From Mammaliicoccus sp. Dog046 (GTDB taxonomy: Bacteria; Bacillota; Bacilli; Staphylococcales; Staphylococcaceae): a DNA stretch of 64,000 bases. Shown here piece by piece: positions 49,105 to 57,900 of the stretch. Positions within the stretch are counted from its first letter, which is position 1; each line of letters begins with the position of its first letter. Location: assembly GCF_034039665.1 (NCBI RefSeq), contig NZ_CP120131.1, forward strand, positions 1,288,446 to 1,352,445. Direction: 5' to 3'. Position numbers and translations under genes: made by a program. The notes beneath the pieces are model-generated. The model was not told the DNA's origin and searched no databases. It worked only from the letters and a program-made list of their open reading frames with translations.

Positions 49105-49260
49105 TTACATTCTTACTAAAAATATAATAAAACAAATTACCCATAAAACTGTAAAAATTCCTCCCAATGTTAAAACGGAATAGAGTGTACCTCTTAAATC
49201 GAGGTCATCATGAGATTGATGATTCGTTTCTTCAAATTGGTCATTATTTTGGAATGTCAT
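49105..49260 (-). CDS. Small membrane subunit of the ba3-type oxidase (subunit IIa-like)
   Basis: A 51-residue reading frame starts at ATG 49260, eight bases after AAAGGATG. It has an acidic, Q/H-rich N-terminal half and one hydrophobic helix (about 28-48, YSVLTLGGIFTVLWVICFII). It ends 13 bases before the subunit II start and is first in the operon. Small one-helix subunits (IIa/CbaD) are known in ba3 oxidases, and position and topology fit. No residue motif proves the identity. Confidence 0.68.
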   Translation of the reverse strand: MTFQNNDQFEETNHQSHDDLDLRGTLYSVLTLGGIFTVLWVICFIIFLVRM

Positions 49261-49293
49261 ATGATTCATCCTTTCTTATATTCTCTTCATTAT

Positions 49294-49340
49294 TTATAAT
49301 AGAATAGAGATTAAAAAAATAATGTGATACAAATCACATT
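49294..49340 (-). promoter_or_regulatory. Candidate promoter and CRP/FNR-type site of the cba operon
   Basis: AATGTGA-TACAAA-TCACATT at 49321-49340 is a perfect TGTGA-N6-TCACA palindrome, the consensus of CRP/FNR-family regulators (ArcR in staphylococci, FNR in Bacillus). On the minus strand a -10-like TATTAT follows 29 bases after its centre, putting the palindrome at about -41.5, the class II activator position. The -35 region is a T run with no consensus, as expected for activator dependence. Confidence 0.62.
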
Positions 49341-49375
49341 ATATAAATTATTTGTGCATATGAAGGGGAATTATA

Positions 49376-52300
49376 ATGAAAAGCAATCAAGCTTCTTTAG
49401 ATTTATTATATAAACTAAAAAAAGAAATCGAAAAATCGTCGAACCATTCACTTATAAAGCAAATTAATGAAATGATTAAAAAAGTATACAATGAACAATA
49501 TACGGTTAGTTTTGTTGGTCACTTTTCTGCTGGTAAGTCAACAATTATCAATCACGCAATCGGACAGGATATATTACCGAGTTCTCCTGTACCGACAACG
49601 AGTAACACAGCACAATTAATTTCATCTAATAAAAATAGCATATCAGTAAACTTAAATGACAATCGCTATACAATAGTAGATTCTCAACAAGAAGTAAAAA
49701 AATTAAACACTGAAAATCAAGAAGTAGAGTCTATAGAAATTGAATTTACTTCAGATAAATATAATCATGGATTTACTTTTCAAGATACACCAGGCGTAGA
49801 TTCTATGAGTGATAATCATAGGGAAAGTGCTTTTCAATATTTATTGACGTCTAATATTGTATTTTATACGGTAGATTACAATCATGTTCAATCTGATATG
49901 AACTTTAATTTTATTAAGTCATTAAATAAGTTAGATATTCCGGTCATTTTAGTAGTTAATCAAATTGATAAACATGATGAAGATGAGATTGCGTTTGATA
50001 CATATAAACGAAGAGTGAACAAAGCTGTATCAGATTGGCATTTAAACTTAGAGAAGATATTCTATATATCAAAATACGACACACCAAATAATGAACGAGC
50101 GGATTTCAAACAATACATTCATAATCTTGACCAAAATCGTACAGATCATCAACATTTTATTGAACGTGTTACAAATTATATAACACAAGAACAATTGAAT
50201 TTTATCAGTCAGCATATGGAAGACATCTTATCCGAAATCGATTCAAGTGAGGCTACGTTTGAGGAAGACTATCAAGCATATAAGAAAAAAGCAGAAGTAC
50301 AAAATGAACAATCCTTAATACAAGATAAAGACCAATTCAAATCTAATTTGAAAGAAGAACGTAAAGAAATACTAGATAATGCATACTTGATGCCTTATGA
50401 AATGAGAGAGACGATTAGACAGTACTTAGAAACTACTGCTAAAGATTTCAAAGTTAAAGGGCTATTTAACAAAGGTAGTAAAAAGGAACAGTTACAAAGC
50501 GAAAAACTAAGTAATTTAAAAGTCGAATTAGATTCAAAAATTCACGACGAGATTACTAAAGTATGGATCAAATCACTTGAACGACTTAATAAATATATTC
50601 AAGATTCATCATTATTTGAGAAAATTATAAATCAAAAATACGAAATTTCAGAACAGGAACTATCTGATTTTGTACAAGCACAGACATCGATTACAAATGA
50701 CTACGTACTTATATATTCTAAAGGTATAACTGAAATAATTAATCGAAAAATTCGTCAAGAAACAAATCAATTAATAGATGAAATTGTAGAATCTAGTAAA
50801 GTAAATCAAGATCAATCAACACAAAACAATTTATTAGATGATTACGAACGTTATAAGGAATATAAGTCATTAAAAACATCATTAGTCACTCAAAATTTTC
50901 AACATTATTATATACACCTAAATGAATATATAGATAAATTGATAGATAGACATTTTATAAATATAAGCGATATAGAATTAGATGAAGAAACTAGTCATAA
51001 ACATCATTATGAAAATGATACTTCCGAAACGAAAGAAAATAATTTAGATTTAGTAAAACAACAGTTAAATCAATTAAAATCATTACCAATATACCAATCT
51101 GAAATGAACCACATCGAAAGTCAGATAGAGCGTATGACGCAAAACATCACAAAAATCGCCGTTTTTGGTACTTTTAGTGCAGGGAAAAGTAGTTTAATTA
51201 ACGCCATATTACAAAAGCCGATACTATTAAGTTCACCAAATCCTACGACAGCCAGTATTACAGAAATCAGTTATGGTACGACACAAGAAGTGACATTTAA
51301 AACATATGAACAATTATTAGAAGAAATCAATCACATTACAGAATATGTTGATCAATCATATACTTCTATAGAATCATTTATTGAAGATAAATCAATAAAA
51401 ACAAACAAATCATTATCAAGTAATCATCTTGCATTTTTTGAAGCAATCGAATCGAACTATCATGAATATGCATCTATCTTGAAACAACATGAACCAGTAG
51501 CATTTGAAATTGAAGAGTTAGAGAAGTTAACCGCTGATGATACACATGCTGCGTTTGTACACAAAATCAACTTAAGGTTAGAAGAAGAATGGCTGAAAGA
51601 TAAGATCATTATTGATTCACCTGGTTTAAATTCCAATAACCAACGTCATACGAGGGAAACTGAACAAATCATAGCAACAAGTGACTTAATCCTCTATGTA
51701 AGTTATTACAATCATGCGTTCACAGATAAAGATGCTGAGTTCTTAACTTATATGAGAGATATGAATCATTTACAACAATCTCAAGGCATGAAATTTATAA
51801 TTAATGCCATTGACCTAGCTGAGTCCGATGATGATAAGGAAGCCGTATTATCATATGTAGAAACATCATTAGATCAATTGAATATCAAACCTGAATGTTA
51901 TCCTGTTTCAAGTAAACAAGCATTAAAACAATATGATTCATACTTCACTAAATTTATGTCTGCCATAGATCATTTTGTAAATGTTGAAAGTAAACATGTC
52001 ATTCAGTCTCAAATTGAATCAAAAACAAAACAACTCATTAACGAACTAGAACAAATGGTGCATACGTATCGACAAGATAAATCAAAATTTGAAAGTCGCA
52101 AAGATACACTATTAAAATATAAACAACAAGAAAACTTCACGAATCAAATTGTCATTAAGACACATCATCAACAAGAAAAAGAAATTCAAGATCAACTTTA
52201 CTATTTAAAAGATAGACTTCATATACAATTAAATGATATTGTGAAGAAGCATTTCAATACATCGACGGTTACAGATGAGTTTAAACAATCGTTACAGACG

Positions 52301-52801
52301 AGTACAAAACAATATGTTGATGCGGTTAATCAAAAATTAAGTCTTGAAAGTTCTCTCATTTCCGAAAGGTTAAAGAACTTTTATACTAAAACGTTTGATG
52401 ATTTATTAACACCAACGATTGTTGAATTAAATGAAGCATCTATTTTAATTTCAAAATATAAACACGCATTTAATTATGAAGCAGCACAACCGATTAACAT
52501 TCATCTACAAGAAATTATTAATCAATCTGTTAAATCCATTTCAAAGAAGGATTTGATTAAGTCATCGCGTGTTAAAGAAACACAACAATCTATTCTTGAT
52601 GATACGATGCGTTTGATAGATGAACCGATAGTCACATTCAATCGATCATTAACAACAGATTTAGAAGAATATGATAAAGATGCTGAAGGATTTATCAAGT
52701 CGTATAACGAAGATGTCATCGCATTAATTGATTCATATTTATCAGTAGAAATTGATAATCAGATGATTGAACAAATTGAAGCAGTCTTAAAAGAGATATA
52801 A
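49376..52801 (+). CDS. dynA: Dynamin-like protein DynA, double-headed
   Basis: DynA is a bacterial dynamin that tethers and fuses membranes and aids membrane-damage tolerance. The 1,141-residue chain contains two dynamin units in tandem. The first GTPase has GHFSAGKSTIINHA (P-loop near residue 46-60), DTPGVDS and NQID. The second has [14 protein letters not shown] near residue 600 and DSPGLNS. Each is followed by long helical stalk regions. B. subtilis DynA (YpbR) has the same layout and length, and is likewise near the exonuclease gene. The ATG follows GAAGGGGAATTATA. Confidence 0.93.
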   Translation: MKSNQASLDLLYKLKKEIEKSSNHSLIKQINEMIKKVYNEQYTVSFVGHFSAGKSTIINHAIGQDILPSSPVPTTSNTAQLISSNKNSISVNLNDNRYTIVDSQQEVKKLNTENQEVESIEIEFTSDKYNHGFTFQDTPGVDSMSDNHRESAFQYLLTSNIVFYTVDYNHVQSDMNFNFIKSLNKLDIPVILVVNQIDKHDEDEIAFDTYKRRVNKAVSDWHLNLEKIFYISKYDTPNNERADFKQYIHNLDQNRTDHQHFIERVTNYITQEQLNFISQHMEDILSEIDSSEATFEEDYQAYKKKAEVQNEQSLIQDKDQFKSNLKEERKEILDNAYLMPYEMRETIRQYLETTAKDFKVKGLFNKGSKKEQLQSEKLSNLKVELDSKIHDEITKVWIKSLERLNKYIQDSSLFEKIINQKYEISEQELSDFVQAQTSITNDYVLIYSKGITEIINRKIRQETNQLIDEIVESSKVNQDQSTQNNLLDDYERYKEYKSLKTSLVTQNFQHYYIHLNEYIDKLIDRHFINISDIELDEETSHKHHYENDTSETKENNLDLVKQQLNQLKSLPIYQSEMNHIESQIERMTQNITKIAVFGTFSAGKSSLINAILQKPILLSSPNPTTASITEISYGTTQEVTFKTYEQLLEEINHITEYVDQSYTSIESFIEDKSIKTNKSLSSNHLAFFEAIESNYHEYASILKQHEPVAFEIEELEKLTADDTHAAFVHKINLRLEEEWLKDKIIIDSPGLNSNNQRHTRETEQIIATSDLILYVSYYNHAFTDKDAEFLTYMRDMNHLQQSQGMKFIINAIDLAESDDDKEAVLSYVETSLDQLNIKPECYPVSSKQALKQYDSYFTKFMSAIDHFVNVESKHVIQSQIESKTKQLINELEQMVHTYRQDKSKFESRKDTLLKYKQQENFTNQIVIKTHHQQEKEIQDQLYYLKDRLHIQLNDIVKKHFNTSTVTDEFKQSLQTSTKQYVDAVNQKLSLESSLISERLKNFYTKTFDDLLTPTIVELNEASILISKYKHAFNYEAAQPINIHLQEIINQSVKSISKKDLIKSSRVKETQQSILDDTMRLIDEPIVTFNRSLTTDLEEYDKDAEGFIKSYNEDVIALIDSYLSVEIDNQMIEQIEAVLKEI

Positions 52802-52812
52802 AGGAGCACAAC

Positions 52813-53703
52813 ATGGGAAATAAAATATTACTTATTGATGGCATGGCATTACTATTTAGACATTTTTATGCGACAAGCATACACAAACAATTTATGAGAG
52901 ATTCGAAAGGTATACCAACAAATGCTGTTCAGGGTTTTGTAAGACATACATTTACAGTGTTAAATGATATACAGCCTTCACATGTTGCAGTATGTTGGGA
53001 TATGGGATCAAAGACATTTAGAAATGAATTATATGAAGCTTATAAATCTAATCGTGTCGCACCACCTGAAGAGATGATTCCTCAATTTGATAGAGCAAAA
53101 GACATTGCCGAGAAATTAGGCATGCTTAATCTTGGCATTAAAAACTATGAAGCGGATGATGTCATAGGTACAATTAGTAAACAAGCTCAAGAAAAAGGGC
53201 ATGAAACATACATTGTTAGTGGTGATAGAGATTTATTACAATGTATCAATACAAATGTTGATATTTGGTTAACTAAAAAAGGGTTCAATATTTACAACAA
53301 ATATGACATTAATAAATTTAGAGAAGAATATGGACTTGAACCTCATCAACTGATCGATGTAAAAGCTTTTATGGGTGATACGGCGGATGGTTATCCAGGC
53401 GTAAAAGGAATAGGTGAGAAGACCGCAATTAAATTAATTCAACAATTCCAGTCAGTTGAAAATGTCATTGAAAATATAAATGAACTTACGGCTGGACAAC
53501 AGAAAAAAATTCTCACATATAAAGAAGATTTAACAATGTCTAAACGACTTGCAGAAATTCATACAAATGTACCATTAGAAACAGATGATTTATTAAATAA
53601 AATGAAGTATGATTATCATATTCAAAACTCAATTGACGTTTGTAATGAACATGAATTATTTGTATCTAGTAAATATTTAACTACAAATTACTTAACAAGA
53701 TAA
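52813..53703 (+). CDS. 5'-3' exonuclease (YpcP/FEN family)
   Basis: This is a stand-alone homologue of the DNA polymerase I 5'-nuclease domain, implicated in RNA-primer removal and replication. The acidic metal ligands appear in LIDGMALLFR, CWDMGSKTFRNE, NYEADDVIGT and VSGDRDLLQ; a helix-hairpin-helix GVKGIGEKTA follows. Length is 296 residues. It lies 11 bases after dynA and is probably co-transcribed. An RNase HI-like gene close by would act on the same kind of substrate. Confidence 0.94.
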   Translation: MGNKILLIDGMALLFRHFYATSIHKQFMRDSKGIPTNAVQGFVRHTFTVLNDIQPSHVAVCWDMGSKTFRNELYEAYKSNRVAPPEEMIPQFDRAKDIAEKLGMLNLGIKNYEADDVIGTISKQAQEKGHETYIVSGDRDLLQCINTNVDIWLTKKGFNIYNKYDINKFREEYGLEPHQLIDVKAFMGDTADGYPGVKGIGEKTAIKLIQQFQSVENVIENINELTAGQQKKILTYKEDLTMSKRLAEIHTNVPLETDDLLNKMKYDYHIQNSIDVCNEHELFVSSKYLTTNYLTR

Positions 53704-53706
53704 CCC

Positions 53707-53760
53707 ACACAAACCCTGTATTAGTAAGGAAAACATTCTTACAATACAGGGTTTGTTAAT
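53707..53760 (+). terminator. Terminator-like hairpin after the exonuclease gene
   Basis: ACAAACCCTGTATT pairs with AATACAGGGTTTGT, with an inner TAAG/CTTA pair, followed by a weak T-rich tail. Confidence 0.7.
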
Positions 53761-53862
53761 TAATCTAACATACCGTGTTATTTATAATCCCAGATATTTT
53801 GAAGTACTTCTTCGCTATTTTATAATATGCATTAAGTACTTCAATATGAAAGGGTGTCCTAT

Positions 53863-54048
53863 ATGCCAGTCAAACAAAGCTTTGGTCAATCATTAATATC
53901 AGCCAGACAATTCAAACGTATCTCCTATAAACATTTACATCATATAACAGGCATTGATATATCTGACATTAAACTATATGAACAATTAGATATGCATGAT
54001 ATACCTGTTGTACATTTAAATGTTTTAAAAATATCGTTGGATATATAA
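53863..54048 (+). CDS. 61-residue helix-turn-helix protein (XRE-like)
   Basis: This small protein begins MPVKQSFGQSLISARQF, eight bases after AAAGGGTG; a GTG at 53854 overlaps the ribosome site. The order of features (an ISARQFKRISYKHLHHITG helix pair, then DISDIKLYEQ, then a final NVLKISLDI) fits a single XRE/Cro-type fold with its usual E and leucine positions. The ITGIDISDIKLYE portion would be the recognition turn. No partner gene is visible and it is transcribed alone to a terminator. The assignment is by pattern only. Confidence 0.55.
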   Translation: MPVKQSFGQSLISARQFKRISYKHLHHITGIDISDIKLYEQLDMHDIPVVHLNVLKISLDI

Positions 54049-54093
54049 AAATAAGCAAAGACAAAATCAGATTTTGTCTTTGCTTATTTTTTT
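54047..54093. terminator. Bidirectional terminator between the HTH gene and the RNase HI gene
   Basis: AAAATAAGCAAAGACAAAAT pairs with its complement around a tiny loop, with a T run downstream. It overlaps the last codons of the convergent gene. Confidence 0.88.
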
Positions 54094-54503
54094 GATTTTA
54101 AAACTTTCCTTAATTTAGTTTGAGCTAATTGGTTTGCTTCTCTATTTTGAGCTCTAGGTATCCATTTCACAAATATAAGGTCGAAATTCGATTCTAATTG
54201 TTTGAATTTCAGAAAATATGGTTTGAACATTTCATTCTTCACAAATCCTTTATCAATACTATCACCAATGAGTTTTGAATCAGTGTATATGAGTGCATTT
54301 TTCACTTCTAATTCAATTGCACGTTCGATCGAATAAATGAACCCTTCCCATTCTGCGCGATGGTTGTCCATAATGCCCAAATCTTTCGTGAATTGAATCC
54401 TATCATTATCTATTATAATCACTGAAGCACATACGCTTTCTCCAGGATTCCCTTTGCTGGCAGCATCAAAATAAATTTGCGGCACTTTAATCAACTCTTT
54501 CAA
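54084..54503 (-). CDS. RNase HI-like protein (YpeP-like)
   Basis: This 139-residue protein has the RNase H fold residues: first aspartate in YFDAASKGNPGES, glutamate in HRAEWEGFIYSIERAIE, third aspartate in IYTDSKLIGDSI, and a final acidic/asparagine region in RAQNREANQLA. It probably degrades RNA in RNA-DNA hybrids, though some family members are inactive on standard substrates. The start is uncertain: a TTG at 54503 gives the longest form but no ribosome site is clear; TTG 54494 or GTG 54485 are possible. It is convergent with the HTH gene. Confidence 0.82.
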   Translation of the reverse strand: MKELIKVPQIYFDAASKGNPGESVCASVIIIDNDRIQFTKDLGIMDNHRAEWEGFIYSIERAIELEVKNALIYTDSKLIGDSIDKGFVKNEMFKPYFLKFKQLESNFDLIFVKWIPRAQNREANQLAQTKLRKVLKSKK

Positions 54504-54936
54504 AATGTATTATTATGGTTCTAATTTACATGAATACATCTAACATTTCAATTAAACTCCGTAAGATTATTATGAAAATAAAATATTTGTTTTTTGAAAG
54601 GTATTCATTCTATATTACTTACCAAAAATTATATAAATATTTTATAGAAATCTCATGAAATACTATTTTAATATTAGTTTAGAAGTGATATACTATTTCA
54701 GAACAAAATTTAGTTTTGTTCTATATCTTATTTGTGGATAATTCAATATAGGAGGTTAGGGTTTAATTTATTCATTCACAAACAATTGTGTGACACTTCG
54801 CTCGTATAATGAGATTCAATTAAAAACGATATGGAATGTATTACTAATGATAAACAAATAAATAGGTAATCAATAGAATCACAAGTATGAGTCAAGTTGG
54901 TCTCCAAGGAAATTTATTTAATGAAGGAGATTGCTA
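54504..54936 (+). promoter_or_regulatory. Upstream region of the SD-repeat protein gene
   Basis: There is no credible gene in these 433 bases. An extended -10 (TG-A-TATACT, 54686-54694) with a -35-like TTTTAA 17 bases upstream predicts a transcript start near 54701. Exactly there an inverted repeat begins (GAACAAAA at 54701-54708, TTTTGTTC at 54714-54721). A second -10-like TATAAT lies at 54805-54810 without a good -35. The first option would give an untranslated leader of about 236 bases. Confidence 0.45.
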
Positions 54937-57900
54937 ATGGATAAGCAACGACGATTACAAAAGTTTAGTATCCGAAAGTACACGGTTGGTACTTGCTCGA
55001 TACTAATAGGTACGCTCATCTTTTTAGGACAGCCAAATCAAGATGTGTTGGCATCTGAGAATCCGATTGAGCTTACTAAACAACATGAATCAGCATTAGA
55101 TGATTCAGCAGAACCACAACTAAATGATCAGACATCAGTAGATTCACAAACTTCTGAAGTTACAGAACCTCAGAAGGTCGAAGAAACAAATGAATCTCAA
55201 GACACTACACCTATAGACGAGGAAATTATTGAAAACAAACAAGAAGAAGTCGTACAAAACGACAAAGAAGTAACTACTGAGCAAGATAATAATGTTGAAA
55301 CAGTAGAAAAAGTAGAAACAGCGGAAAGTAATAAACAAAGTACAGTCAATCACGAATTGAAAGAAGTACCTGAAGCTGTTGAAACGAATAAATCAACAGA
55401 GACATCACAACCTAAAGAAAATAATGTAGGTAAAATCGAAGAAACTAATCAACCAGAAGAATCACTTCCTCAAACGGATGAAAGTAACATTCAAGAACAG
55501 GTTAATCAGGATTCAGATGAACAACCAACTGTTAATCCTAAAGTAGAGATGCCTACTTACGATATACCAACTTCAAATAATGAGAATTCAAGCCTTGTTG
55601 AAGCAGCGCAAAATAATAAAGCAACAACTAGAAGAAAACGTTCATTAGATGCAAATTTAAATAATGTCGATAGTTATGGTAATCAATCACGATCAATGTT
55701 GAGAAGTGCAACATTACGTGCTGGAGAGCAGGGAACGTTTAGTAAAGCATTTAAAGGCGGGAATCCTGACGACGTAAGTAAAGTGCCTGGCTTTGTAAAG
55801 ATTGTAAATGCAATTCAAACGAGACGTGGTAGTTCAACACATATAACTTATACTATTAAATATAATGACGCTCAGACAACAGAAGCACGTGGAAGATTCT
55901 ATGTATATGCACCGTCAGGAGTTCAATTAAGTCCAGGTTCTGTCCTTCAAAATTCAGGACCTAGCAGAAGGATGAATTGGGATAATAGAGATACTACACT
56001 CATAGGTCAAGAAATGAATTCAATGGTCTATCAATCGATGACAGAAAGTGATAGAAACCATTTAAAAAGCATAACTGGAATCAATACAGAAAATTTTTAT
56101 TATTTAATGCAAGGTACAAATCCATCTAAACAATCATATACCGCTACTATAACAGCTATAGTACCGGATTCAATTGCAGAAGCTAGAAATGAGAGAGTGT
56201 ACATTGCCTTCGGTAGTGCTACAAGACAACAAAGTAAACGAGATGAAAACAACTACGTAATATTTAGAGAAGAAATAGTACCAGATGTTGTTGCTCCACG
56301 AAAGCCCCAAATCCAAACAAATTTAACTGGTAAAGCTGGTACCAGACCCGTTATTGAAGTTCAAGCTGAAAGAAATTCTAAAGTAACTATATATGATAAA
56401 GACAGAACACCAATCGGAGAAGCATTTGCTAACAATCGTGGTGTTGCATATGTCACACCTTCACGAGATTTGCCTGAAGGAAACGTAACAGCAACTGCTA
56501 CAGATAGAGCAATGAGGCCAAATACGTCCGTTCATTCAGACCCTAGAGTTGCCTCAGATACAACTGCACCTGCAAAACCTGTTATTACAACAGATCTAGG
56601 AAACAAAGCTAATACGGTTACACCAATTTCTGTAAACGCAGAGGCTGGTTCTAGAGTTGAACTTTTTGATAAGAATAATACTAAATTAGGTGAAGGTATA
56701 GCTAATGATCAAGGTGTTGCAACAATAACGCCTACGCGTGCTATTCCAGAGGGTAATGTTACTGCGAAAGCTACAGATAATGCGATTCGTCCTAATACGT
56801 CAGTTCCTTCTGATCCTAAAGTTGCTACGGATACGATTCCTCCGACGAAACCTGTTATTACAACTGATTTAACTGGTAAAACTGGATCTAGACCTGCCAT
56901 CAATGTAACAACAGATCCTAATACGAAGGTTGAATTATTTGATCCACGTGGTAATAAACTTGGTGAAGGTAGAACGGATGAACAAGGTAGAGCTTATATT
57001 AAGGTTAATGAATATTTACTTGAAGAAAATATTACAGCCAAAGCTACGGATAATGCCGTAAGACCAAATTCTTCATTATCTGATAGTAGAAAAGCAACAG
57101 ATACTACACCACCTTATAAACCAACTATTACTACTGATTTAAGAGGTAAAGCGGGCACGAGATCTGAAATAGTTGTTGTTACTGACAATAATACAAAAAT
57201 TGAATTATTTGATAAAGATAACAATAAAATTGGTGAAGGTAGAACAAATATATTTGGAATAGCTGCAATCATTCCAACTCGTCCTATTCCAGAAGGTAAT
57301 GTGATTGCAAAAGCTACGGATAATGCACAAATTCCAAATTCATCATATTCATTCCCAGCTAAAGCTACGGATACAACTGCACCAACTAAACCAGTAATTG
57401 AAACTGATTTAACTGGTAAGGCAGGAACAACTAATCCAGTTACTGTTAAGGCTGAACCAGGTTCTAATGTGCAATTATTTGATAAAGACAATGAACCTAT
57501 TGGTAATGCAGTCGCAAATAATCAAGGTAACGCCGTGATTACACCAACGAAACCTTTACCAGAGGGTAATGTTACTGCTAAAGCGACAGATAATGCCCAA
57601 ACACCTAATACATCTGAAGCTTCTGATCCTAAGAAAGCAACAGATACAACTGCACCAACTAAGCCAGTAATTGAAACTGACTTAACTGGTAAAGCGGGAT
57701 CAACTGATCCAATCACAGTTAAAGCTGAACCGGGTACGACAGTTGGGTTATTCGATAAAGATAATCAACCAATCGGTTCTGGCGTTGCGGATGATGAAGG
57801 TAACGCGGTAATTACGCCAACGAAACCTTTACCTGAAGGTGATGTGACTGCGAAAGCGACTGACAACGCAGAAACGCCAAACACATCTGAAGCTTCTGAG

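Noticed and set aside
54571-54657. 28-codon frame starting MKIKYLFFERYS
   Set aside because: It has no ribosome site, no promoter in the right place and no family resemblance; it is probably chance in AT-rich DNA.
54701-54721. GAAC...GTTC inverted repeat as a LexA box
   Set aside because: LexA sites in Firmicutes have GAAC and GTTC four bases apart. Here the spacing is far larger, so SOS control is not supported.
54751-54810. Strong AGGAGG ribosome-like sequence in the adhesin leader
   Set aside because: No ATG, GTG or TTG start with a reading frame of useful length follows at a proper distance, so I do not call a leader peptide.
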